A stretch of 38,045 nt of DNA from Gaiellales bacterium (GTDB lineage Bacteria; Actinomycetota; Thermoleophilia; RBG-16-64-13). The stretch is from assembly GCA_012719395.1 (NCBI GenBank), contig JAAYAL010000089.1, positions 1 to 38,045 of the forward strand. The letters run 5' to 3'. A program made the translations under genes and the position numbers. Positions 24,176 to 32,600 of this stretch are shown here, piece after piece. Numbering within the stretch: the first letter of the stretch is position 1; each line of letters begins with the position of its first letter. The notes below the pieces were generated by a model that had not been told where the DNA came from, did not search any database, and saw only the letters and a program-made list of their open reading frames with translations.

Positions 24176-24973
24176 CTAGGTCAGCAGGAACGAGGCGATC
24201 TGGTCGGCAATGAAATCAGCGGCGGCCAAGTGGCCCATGTGCCCGTGGCCGTCGATGACAACCTTGCGCGCGTTGGGCAGGAGTTCCAGCAGCGTCTGTG
24301 TGGGGTAGGAGGGGTTGTTCTCCGTCATGCTTCCCGTGAGCAGCAGGACCGGCATGGAGAGGTCCTTGTAGCTCTCCACTTGCGGGTTGAACTTCCAGAT
24401 GGCATCCCACTCGGCGGGGAAGGTGGGAGCCAACGACAGCAGGATGCCCCAGGCGGGAGTGCTGCGCATGAAGGCCACCTGCGCATCCGTCATCAGCAAC
24501 TCTTCCCGGGACAGCATGTCGATGGCGCCGTCGGCGTCGCCCACGTCCAGCTTGGCTTTGTATCGTGACATGAGGCTATCGACCTGCGGTCCCTTGAAGA
24601 AGAAGGGTGGCTCGTAGATAACCAGCTTCCTGGGCGAATACAGCCGGGCAGCCTCCAGGGCAATAAGGGCACCGGAGGAGTGGCCCATCAGGCAGGCGTC
24701 CGGCCCGGCCGCGTCGAGGACGGCCTTCACGTCTGCGGCTTCTGCCTCAACCGAGAAGCCGTTGCCCAGGCCGCTACGCCCTTTTCCACGGCGGTCGATG
24801 GGGTAGGACGCCACTCGATCGGCCATGGCGGTGGCCACGAAGGACCAATCCAGGGCTAGGCCCAGCGCGCCGGGGACAATGACCAGCGACGGGCCGGATC
24901 CGATCTGGATGTAGCCGATGTCGGCGTCGCCGGCAGCGGAGCGTACCGAGTGTTCCTCGAACTGAAGGTCCAT
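24176..24973 (-). CDS. Alpha/beta-hydrolase fold protein
   Basis: 265 residues. 'SLVIVPGALGLALDWSFV' is the oxyanion-loop strand, 'YPIDRRGKGRSG' the strand 4 motif, GHSSG (nucleophile Ser at the elbow), and 'VVIDGHGHMGHLAAADFIAD' carries the catalytic His near the C-terminus. 'VLLLTGSMTENNPSYP' is the strand that normally bears the acid. No signal peptide, so it should be cytoplasmic. Substrate unknown. AAGGAAG lies before the ATG. Confidence 0.87.
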   Translation of the reverse strand: MDLQFEEHSVRSAAGDADIGYIQIGSGPSLVIVPGALGLALDWSFVATAMADRVASYPIDRRGKGRSGLGNGFSVEAEAADVKAVLDAAGPDACLMGHSSGALIALEAARLYSPRKLVIYEPPFFFKGPQVDSLMSRYKAKLDVGDADGAIDMLSREELLMTDAQVAFMRSTPAWGILLSLAPTFPAEWDAIWKFNPQVESYKDLSMPVLLLTGSMTENNPSYPTQTLLELLPNARKVVIDGHGHMGHLAAADFIADQIASFLLT

Positions 24974-25142
24974 GCGCTTCCTTTCACTGGCGGTGGCAGG
25001 TGTCGATGGGTGGGGTACTTGAACGTCACCTTCATGTTAACGCCGGCCAACGCTTGTCGCTCGCCTTTGCCGGGAGCAGGGGGCGAGAGGCGGGCGGTGC
25101 GCCGCTGCCATCAGCGCCAAGGGCGGCACCTACCGGTCAGAG

Positions 25143-25559
25143 ATGCACGCGCTGGGCATGGATGGGGGAGCGGGGCTCTCGGCGGAGCAGCAGAGGGCGC
25201 GGGCGGACGTGGCCGGCTACCTGGCCAGGCTCACCGACCTCACGGCTTTCGAGCCCAATCCCCTCATCTGGGAACCGTACTCGTACGCAGCACTGGCCGT
25301 GTACAGCATCCCGGTCGACCCCGGCAGCACTGACACCACCGAGGTGCAGCCCAACCGCGTGGCCTGGCCGTGGGGGGACCTGGCCACCCTGGGAGAAGCG
25401 GTGGCTCCGGAGGGGTACAGGCGTGTGGTGGTGACGGGGGAGGAGCTGAAGGCACTGCAGGCCCTGTTGCCGCGGGCGACTCAGATCACGCAGTGGGAGA
25501 GCGGAGGCCGGGAGTACCGGGTGCTTTTCCGGCCGCTGCTGCCGGACGAGGCAGCCTGA
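25143..25559 (+). CDS. Hypothetical protein, possibly N-terminally truncated
   Basis: 138 residues, not recognised. 'YLARLTDLTAFEPNPLIWEPYSYAALAVYSIPVDPG' and 'GYRRVVVTGEELKALQALLPRATQITQWESGGREYRVLFRPLLPDE' look like genuine protein with regular strand and helix alternation. The reading frame is open for about 100 bases upstream of the ATG with plausible residues (AISAKGGTYRSE) but no start codon, and no ribosome site precedes the ATG. The gene may therefore be a 5'-truncated remnant of a longer secreted protein. Confidence 0.55.
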   Translation: MHALGMDGGAGLSAEQQRARADVAGYLARLTDLTAFEPNPLIWEPYSYAALAVYSIPVDPGSTDTTEVQPNRVAWPWGDLATLGEAVAPEGYRRVVVTGEELKALQALLPRATQITQWESGGREYRVLFRPLLPDEAA

Positions 25560-25584
25560 CAAGCAGCAGAGCTTCGGCGCCCGC

Positions 25585-25640
25585 TTGACACCGGCTTTAT
25601 CCCGCCTTCGGTAGAGTCGATTGAAGCCTACAGTCGACTC
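25585..25640 (+). promoter_or_regulatory. TTGACA promoter element and leader hairpin before the DUF4405 gene
   Basis: A perfect -35 TTGACA (25585-25590) is followed by GGTAGAGT (25610-25617), an actinobacterial-style -10, though the spacing (19-21) is long. GAGTCGA (25614-25620) pairs with TCGACTC (25634-25640) around 13 bases, just before the CCGGAGG ribosome site. The dyad could be an operator or a leader hairpin. Confidence 0.45.
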
Positions 25641-25652
25641 CCGGAGGCCAAG

Positions 25653-26207
25653 ATGACCCTACGGAACCGGCTCCTGCTCGACGGCCTGATGCTGGGTGCC
25701 TTCGTTGCCGCCTACAGGCCGTCGTGGACCGGGTTCTCCATTCACGAGTGGCTGAGCCTGGCGCTGGTGGTGCCGACGCTTGTCCACCTGGTTGTGAACT
25801 GGGACTGGGTGGTGAGAACCATCCGTCGCTTCTGCTCCAAGTTGCGCGTGACCGCCCGGCTCAACCTGGTGGTGGATGTGGCGCTGTTCCTGTCGGTGGT
25901 GACCGTGATGCTGAGCGGCCTGCTGGTCTCGGAGGCCGTCATGGGTCTGTTCGGGGTGGCGGGTGCCAAAGAGGGCATCTGGTATCGCGTGCACTCCGTC
26001 TCGGCCGATGCCGCCATCCTCACGGTGGCCGCTCACGTGATGCTCCACCTCAAGTGGATGGTGCGGGCCGCGCGCCGCCGCGTGTTGCGCGGACCGGGCG
26101 CCGGATCCGGCGCGGCCGCGATGCGTCCGGCACTGTCTCCCGTTCGTGTTCGGGTGCCGCGTGGGGCGGGTGACGCTCACGATCCGGCAGGGAGGAGGTA
26201 CCGATGA
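25653..26207 (+). CDS. DUF4405 cytochrome-b-like membrane protein
   Basis: 184 residues with four hydrophobic helices. Histidines at 31 (SIHEWL), 45 (TLVHLVVNW), 114 (YRVHSVSAD), 128 and 132 (AAHVMLHLKW) are placed as in small cytochrome b561-like proteins that hold two haems within a four-helix bundle; DUF4405 proteins are built this way. The last 40 residues are Arg/Pro/Ala-rich and variable. GGAGG precedes the ATG. The stop overlaps the start of the next gene (ATGA), so the two products are probably made together and may form an electron-transfer pair. Confidence 0.78.
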   Translation: MTLRNRLLLDGLMLGAFVAAYRPSWTGFSIHEWLSLALVVPTLVHLVVNWDWVVRTIRRFCSKLRVTARLNLVVDVALFLSVVTVMLSGLLVSEAVMGLFGVAGAKEGIWYRVHSVSADAAILTVAAHVMLHLKWMVRAARRRVLRGPGAGSGAAAMRPALSPVRVRVPRGAGDAHDPAGRRYR

Positions 26208-26689
26208 CATCCTTGGGCAGGCGGGTGGCCTCTGTGCTGGCCGTGGTCGTCGCCACGGCGCTGATCATCTACGCCGGCGTGCATTTCCTGGCGGTGAACG
26301 ACCAGGTGACGGCTGCTGCTTCATCCGAGACCGCCACGGTCACCGTGGCCGTGCCGGCGTTCACCACCGAGACAACGGCGCCGAGGACCACAGTTCCTGA
26401 GTCCGATACTCCGGTCACGAGCGCGGCGGTCTCTCAGGACGTGGCCTGGGGCAGTTGCCGTAAGGGACTGGTCAACGATCCCTACCCAGGCCGCTGTCAC
26501 GACTACAGCGACACCAACGGTGATGACATTTGCGACCTGTCTCAGCCCGATCCCGCTGCCTCGGGGGCAGCTTCGACTCTGGCGGCGATTCCATCGACCG
26601 GGGTGACCGATGCCGGCACGGCCGGTGGGCTGCTGACCGGCGGTTGCCCGTTCGGCCCCTGCGTGGCCTGCGGGGCCTGCTTCAGCTGA
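26204..26689 (+). CDS. Membrane-anchored Cys-rich protein with dockerin-like loop
   Basis: 161 residues. One N-terminal membrane helix (8-30) and a Thr/Pro-rich linker (40-75), then a small extracytoplasmic part: 'WGSCRKGLVNDPYPGRCHDYSDTNGDDICD' holds a DxNxD calcium-loop-like motif (103-111) with C85, C98 and C110. The protein ends in GGCPFGPCVACGACFS, a CX4CX2CX2C cluster (C148, C153, C156, C159). The ending could bind a metal or Fe-S centre. It overlaps the DUF4405 gene by 4 bases and is probably its redox partner. Similar 'D-N-D--CD--Q' text occurs in redox membrane proteins of anaerobic actinobacteria. No named family is recognised. Confidence 0.65.
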   Translation: MTSLGRRVASVLAVVVATALIIYAGVHFLAVNDQVTAAASSETATVTVAVPAFTTETTAPRTTVPESDTPVTSAAVSQDVAWGSCRKGLVNDPYPGRCHDYSDTNGDDICDLSQPDPAASGAASTLAAIPSTGVTDAGTAGGLLTGGCPFGPCVACGACFS

Positions 26690-27087
26690 GAGGCGGCAGA
26701 AGACCCCGTCGGCGTGACCCGTTGCGGCGCCAGGCGGCTGCGCTCTGACACTCGACCGTCGGGCCGTGCGCAGTGGGCCGACGGTGACGCCGCCAGGCGA
26801 CTGCGTCTGCGCGGTTGAGGATCCCCTGCGTCGCCTCCGGCATGGGTCCGGTCGGAGGGTCGGTGCCGGGGCAGTGCTCATCCTGTATCTTCTTGTCAGG
26901 AACGTGGTGGTGGGTTCGGCCCCATCATCGGTCGCAGCAGCTACAACCACGGTGCTTGGTGCAACGCCGACCCGGTCACCATCGCGGTGAGTGCCGCGGC
27001 TTGCCCGAACCGCGGGCCTTGGGTGCGCGGTATGTGGTGGGTTTGGCCTTTGGTGCCCTGGTTGGCGCGGGGGTTGAGGAGGAAGCA
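26690..27087. other. Region without a clear gene before the GYF-kelch protein
   Basis: No gene with a good start and ribosome site is seen. A frame open from about 26818 to 27090 encodes text such as 'GFGPIIGRSSYNHGAWCNADPV' and a Trp-rich end, and another frame (26766-26990) has a hydrophobic stretch followed by 'AATTTVLGAT', which resembles a membrane anchor plus Thr-rich linker. These could be remnants of a frame-shifted membrane protein. Confidence 0.3.
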
Positions 27088-28629
27088 GTGAACGCAGGCG
27101 CATCTGACAGGGATTGGTACTATGCGAAGGCGAACACTCCCAGTGGGCAGCAGGCCGGGCCTTTCGAGTGGGAGCAGCTACGCTCGCTGGCGCTGGCGGG
27201 GGCAATCGTGCCCGACGACTTGGTCTGGCATCCGTCGTTGCCGCAGTGGGTGCCTGCCGCCCAGATCAGTGGGCTCATATCCGCGGCCGGTTTCGACTTG
27301 GAGCAGGCAGCCGCGGCGTCTGCGGCGCCGCCCCCGCCTGCCAATGAGTGGGCCCTCGGGACGGAAACCGGACCCTTCGAGGCACCGCCGGCGCCAGTGA
27401 CCCAGGCTCCCGCCCGCCGCCCCCGCCGCTGGCTGCTTCCGGTGATCATCTCCCTGGCTGCACTGCTGCTGGTGGGGGGTAGCCTGGGAGTATACTTCGG
27501 CCTCATTCGAGAAGGCGACGATTCCCCTGCTGCGACCAGCACTCTGGCGGGAACGGAGGCTACGAGCCCATCCACGTCCGGCGGCACCAGCGGCCCGGGA
27601 GACACCACCGTTACCACTTCGGAGACGGGTGACACCACCGGGTCCACCGAGCCGGGTGTCGGCTCGGCCGTCTGGAGCCCCGTGGACGCGGCGGGACAGA
27701 CGCCGCCGGCGCGCATGTCCCACGCCATGGCCTACGACGCGCGCGCGGGGGCGGTGGTCCTGTTCGGGGGCGTCCACATGACCGAGGAGGACATCCTCGA
27801 CTACGACGACACCTGGGCCCTCGACACCTCCACCGGCCGCTGGACCAACCTGGCTCCCGCCGGCGCGTTGCCGCCGGCACGGGACAGCCACGCCATGGCT
27901 TACGACCCGGATACCGAGCAGATCATCCTCTTCGGCGGCGTCAACAGCTACGGGGCGTGGCTGGATGACACCTGGGCCTACGACGCGGCCTCCAACTCCT
28001 GGTTCGATCTCGCCCCGCCCGGGGCCCGGCCGTCGGCGCGCATGTCACACGCCATGGCCTACGACCCCGTCACCCGGCAGATGATTCTTTTCGGGGGCAT
28101 CGACGATATCGATACCTACTTCGGCGACACCTGGGCTTACGATTTTGCCACCAACTCCTGGCTGAACCTCAACCCGGCCGGGCAGGTGCCCGCGGGGCGC
28201 TATGGCCACACCCTGGTCTACGATGCCGACTCCGGGCGCGTGCTCCTCTTTGGCGGATGGGGCAACGACGGCAGCTTCAGCGACACCTGGGTGTACGATC
28301 CCCAGTCCAACACCTGGGCCGAGCTGGCCCCGGGGAATGCGGGCCCGGCCAACCGGGCAGGCCAGTCGATGGCCTACGACGCTGTCCGCGGTCGCACTAT
28401 CCTCTTTGGCGGGTGGGGGGATGACGTCTTCTACGGTGACACCTGGGCCTTCGACTCCGCCGCCGCCCGGTGGGACGAGGTAGACAAGGGTGGTGCCGGC
28501 GCACCGGAGCCGCGGGGCTTCGCCGCCGCGGCCTACGATCCCGCCACCGGTTCCACCGTCCTCTTCGGCGGCTATGACGGCGATGTCCAGTCCGGTGACA
28601 CCTGGGTGTACGGGGTGAGCAGTCGGTAG
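27088..28629 (+). CDS. GYF_2 (DUF4339) - transmembrane - kelch repeat protein
   Basis: 513 residues. An N-terminal GYF_2/DUF4339 domain (8-62: 'DWYYAKANTPSGQQAGPFEWEQL' to 'PQWVPAAQISGL') should lie in the cytoplasm. A membrane helix at about 115-140 and a Ser/Thr/Gly-rich linker (to about 190) follow. Residues 196-513 are six kelch repeats, each with 'ARMSHAMAYD', 'VLFGG' and 'DTWAYD' text, which should form one beta-propeller outside the membrane. GYF domains bind proline-rich peptides in eukaryotes; in bacteria the role is unknown. It may link an outer sensor to an inner partner. GTG 27088 is chosen for GAGGAGGAAG upstream. The ABC ATPase follows after 18 bases. Confidence 0.85.
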   Translation: MNAGASDRDWYYAKANTPSGQQAGPFEWEQLRSLALAGAIVPDDLVWHPSLPQWVPAAQISGLISAAGFDLEQAAAASAAPPPPANEWALGTETGPFEAPPAPVTQAPARRPRRWLLPVIISLAALLLVGGSLGVYFGLIREGDDSPAATSTLAGTEATSPSTSGGTSGPGDTTVTTSETGDTTGSTEPGVGSAVWSPVDAAGQTPPARMSHAMAYDARAGAVVLFGGVHMTEEDILDYDDTWALDTSTGRWTNLAPAGALPPARDSHAMAYDPDTEQIILFGGVNSYGAWLDDTWAYDAASNSWFDLAPPGARPSARMSHAMAYDPVTRQMILFGGIDDIDTYFGDTWAYDFATNSWLNLNPAGQVPAGRYGHTLVYDADSGRVLLFGGWGNDGSFSDTWVYDPQSNTWAELAPGNAGPANRAGQSMAYDAVRGRTILFGGWGDDVFYGDTWAFDSAAARWDEVDKGGAGAPEPRGFAAAAYDPATGSTVLFGGYDGDVQSGDTWVYGVSSR

Positions 28630-28647
28630 CGCGACCGGCGGCAGAGG

Positions 28648-29433
28648 GTGACGGCACTTCTCGACATGCGGAACGTCACGGTCTTTCGGGGCCGGACACA
28701 GGTGTTCGCCGGGCTCACCCTGCGCATCGAGGAGGGGTGCAACACCGCCATTCTGGGGCCCAACGGGGCCGGGAAGTCGACGCTGCTCAAGATGGTGGCG
28801 GGGGAACTCTTCCCCGTCTTCTCCCCCGACAGCCACGTGAAGGTCCTGGGCAGAGAGCGCTGGAACGTGTGGGACCTTCGTTCCCATCTCGGCATTGTGT
28901 CTCACGACATGCAGCACGAGTACCTGCCGGGCACACCCGGCCTCGAGGTCATCCTCTCCGGCTTCTACTCCAGCGTCGGCACTTGGCGTAACCAGAGCTT
29001 CGGGCAGAGGGAGCACCGGCGGGCTGAGGAGGTCATGGAACGGCTGGGCATCGAGGCTCTCAGGGCCCGCGCCTTCGGCAGCATGTCCACCGGCGAACAG
29101 CGCCGTTTCCTGCTGGGCAGGGCGTTGGTGAATGATCCCGGCACGCTCCTCCTCGATGAACCCACCTCCGGACTCGATCTCAGAACCTCGTTCCTCTATC
29201 GCGATCTGCTTCGGGAGCTGGCACGAAAGGGCACAACCATCCTGTTGGTCACCCATCACGTCTGCGAGATACCTTCCGAGGTGCAGCACGTGGTCCTGCT
29301 CAAGCAGGGCAGGGTTCTGGCCCAAGGGAGAAGAGAGGACATGCTCACGTCGGAGAAGCTGTCGGAACTCTTCGACTGTCCTCTGCACGCCGTATCGCAC
29401 AACGGCACCTGCCAGGTGTTCCCGGCCGCCTGA
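28648..29433 (+). CDS. Orphan ABC ATPase (ModF/YlmA-like)
   Basis: 261 residues. Walker A GPNGAGKST (37-45), signature MSTGEQRR (146-153), Walker B TLLLDEPTSGLD (166-177) and switch His in VTHHVCEIP. The layout with 'VKVLGRERWNVWDLRSHLGIVS' and 'LEVILSGFYSSVGTW' matches stand-alone ATPases of the PhrA/ModF/YlmA kind, which have no obvious permease. No permease gene is nearby. Starts with GTG 18 bases after the kelch protein and is probably co-transcribed with it. Function unknown. Confidence 0.82.
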   Translation: MTALLDMRNVTVFRGRTQVFAGLTLRIEEGCNTAILGPNGAGKSTLLKMVAGELFPVFSPDSHVKVLGRERWNVWDLRSHLGIVSHDMQHEYLPGTPGLEVILSGFYSSVGTWRNQSFGQREHRRAEEVMERLGIEALRARAFGSMSTGEQRRFLLGRALVNDPGTLLLDEPTSGLDLRTSFLYRDLLRELARKGTTILLVTHHVCEIPSEVQHVVLLKQGRVLAQGRREDMLTSEKLSELFDCPLHAVSHNGTCQVFPAA

Positions 29434-29621
29434 GCGGGCATCGTTCAGGCACCTTGGCCGATCGCCGTCGCTATGTCGAGGATGGCGATGGTGCGCTCGC
29501 CGGCGGGTGACGTGGGCGTTGGCGCTTGCCTTCCGGCATAGATAACGTGCCTCTGCAATGCTGGAGACGGCTGCTCTGGCCGCGAGCTCGCGCGAGCCGG
29601 CTCAGCCGCCTGCCTCATCCG

Positions 29622-32600
29622 CTATATGTCGCCCACCGAAAGCGCCGCGCTCAAGGTCTCGCCGCGCCAGGAGGGCGTGTAGTAAGCGTAGACCTGGGAG
29701 GCCGCCTCCTTGGCCCGCACCGGGTAGAGCGCCCGCACCTGGAAAATGAAGGCGAGCTCCTCGCCGGGACTCATGTCCTCGATGTACACGATGACCTTGC
29801 GTCCGGCCACGTCGTAGCGGGTGATCCTGCTGCCCGCCGAACCGGCCGCGCCCACCAGCGCGTCCAAGGCCTCCGTTACCGGCGCGAAGCCGGTGGGCAC
29901 CGACACGTCCAGCACGGTCATCCCCGCCTTCACCGCCTCCGGCGGAGTGAAGCGGACGGCCACGTTCACGTCGACCGTGTCGTTCACCTCCACCTGCTCG
30001 GTGGCGTAGTCCACGGAGATGTCGAAGACGTTGCGGGTCTCTTCCGCCTGCGCCAGGTTGTACCTGAGCACACCCTGCACCACGGCCTCGCCGGTGCCGC
30101 GCGCCTCCAGCCGCACCGGCACGCCGGCGGGCACCTGGATGACCTGGGTCACATCGAAGTTGGATGGGTCGATGACGACATCCTTCGCCACATCCCCGGC
30201 GGTGATGGTCACGGTCATGTCGGTGTCGCCGGCGGCCTGCGCCGAGTAGGTGGTGAGGGCCTGCAGCGCCACCACCGTGTCCTGGGTGGAGCCGAAGCCG
30301 CCGCCGCTGTTGCGGTTGCCCACGAGCCAGCGCGCCGCCTGGGCGGCGCTCACGCGATCACCGTGCTCGATCAGCGCCAGCATGGCGTAGGCTGTGGTCT
30401 CGATGTCGAGCACCGGGTTGATGCCCGGCATCCCGGTCTCTGCCAGCCCCGGCGCGGCCGCGACATCTCCGGCGGCGCCCCAGTGTAGGCCGTCCTCATC
30501 CTGCCGGGCGGCGGCCATCAGTCTGTCGTAGGCGTCGGCAGCGCGGGGACTGTCGGCCAGTTCCAGCGCGTAGGTCACGAGTGCCAGCGCGTAGGGGTCC
30601 TCGATCTGGTCAAGTCGGCCCTCCAGGTAGGCCGCCGCGCGGGACGCCGCGGCGCCGGCCGCACCTTCCACGCCCGCCGCCTCCGCCTCCAGCAGGGCGA
30701 TGGTCACGTACGCTGCCATGGCATCCGTCCCGCTGACGCCGCCCACCATCTCCTGGTGGTGCACGAAGCCCACCGGCTGGAACGAGCCGTCCTGGCCCTG
30801 GTGCTGCTGGATCCAGGACGAGGCCTCGGACAGGATGACCGGGTCCACGAAGACCAAATCCTTGGCCTGGGCGAAGCTCTTGAGCACGAAGGCTGTGAGC
30901 CACAGGCTGCCCTCCGGGTCCTGCTGCCCGAAGGCGGAGAAGCTGCCGTCATCGCGGCGATAGGTCAGCTCGCGCTGGTAGCCGGTGATGAGGAGCAACT
31001 CGGCCTTGGCCTGGATCTCGGGCTTGACCTGACGCGTCTCCTGCAGGTACTTGAGGATGAACACGTCGGGGGCGAAGAGGATCATGTTCTGTTCGCCGCA
31101 GCCGAAGGGCATCTGCAGGAGGGCGTCGAGGCCGTCGATGGTCTGTGCCAGCAGGCTGCCGGTCAACGCCACGTAGGCGCGGGCGGAGTCGGGGACCACG
31201 TTCGGGGCCGCCGGCAGGATCGCCGTTCCCGACCCAGCGCGCACGGGCAGCACCGAATCCGGCAACGCCAGCTCCAGGGTCCGCTCCGTGCCGGCCTTCA
31301 AGACCAGGTTCTCCACCGTCTCCCGCTCCACGCCCTCCGGCTCCACGATCATGCTCTTGATCACGGCGTCGGCGGCCTGCGGGCCGCGGGCGCTGACTTC
31401 CAGCAACTGCGTGCCGATGCCCGTGGGCCGGATGCGGAACTCCACACCGCCCACGTCGTTGCCGGCCACGGTAACGGTCTGGGTGGATACGCCCAACAAT
31501 TCGAACCAGTCGGCGCCCTTCAGCTCCACGGTCAGCTCCTGCGGGGTATCCAGGTAGTTGTACAGGGCGATCTTGACCGGGAACTCCTCACCGCGGATGG
31601 CCGAATAGGGCAGGTCGGCGGAGAGGAAGAGCGGCTGGAACACCTTGAGCGACGACTCCGACACGCCCAGGCCTTTCTCCGGCGACACCGCCACCGCCCG
31701 CAGGTCCCAGGTGGTGATGGAGTCGGGCGCCTCGGCGTCCAGGGTGGCGCGACCCGAAGCGTCGGTGGTGACCTCATCCCAGATCCAGGTCTCCGGGAAG
31801 AACTGGCGCACCCGCTTCACCTCGGCCAAACCGTCCGTGCCTTCCGCCGCCGCGGGCGCCATGCCCGCCGCCGTGGTGGTGGTGGCTGCCGCAGCCGTGG
31901 TAACGGGACCGCCCGGCGCCGCGTCCAAAGCCATGCCACCCGCTCGGCCTGCGAATGCCATGTTCTCGAGTTCCTTGCCCTCGGGCACCGTCTTGTCGGT
32001 GAGTACCAGCAGACCGGCATCGGTGAACGTATCCTCCGCGCCGGGGATCTTGCTGGGAAACATGAACTCGGCCTCATGCAGCTCCGCCTGCGGCTGCATG
32101 TACAGGCGCTCCAGCTCGGCGAAGACCTGCTGCAGGTTGAGCCGGTTCTCGGCCAGGATGAAGACCGAGCGGTCCACGGCCACCAGTCCCACCTTGGCCG
32201 GAGCGCCGGTCTGCACCTGCACCTGCACGCCCTCGCCGGGGGTGGCTTCCTCGCGGTCGAAGCCGGCCGTCACGTCCAGCGGGTAGTCACTTGCCACCTC
32301 GAAGGGCAGGGAGTCGGCGGCCACCTCGCTGTTGGGCAGGATTTGGTAGACCAAGAGGCGCGAGCTGGGCGCCATGGCCGGCGTCACCGCGAAGGCAATG
32401 GAGCCGGTGGTGCCTGTAGAGCCCGTGAAGACCACGCGGTCGCGCGAGACCACCTCGTAGAAGTAGCTGCCGCCCGCCGCCGTCGAGACCACCGAGAACC
32501 GCGCGGTGTCACCCACGGCCAGGTCGGCGGCGCCCACCTGCTCCACGTGCACGAAGCTCCCCGACGGCGAGTAGGCCGCGCCGATCTGCCTGCCGGCGTA

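Noticed and set aside
27700-28620. Tandem DNA repeats within the kelch gene.
   Set aside because: The repetition is explained by the kelch repeats of the encoded propeller; the DNA copies are diverged and not an independent element.
28045-29400. Long minus-strand frame (451 codons) opposite the kelch protein and ABC ATPase.
   Set aside because: Its text is the usual His/Val/Glu-rich shadow of a high-GC gene on the other strand; both plus-strand genes have clear domains.
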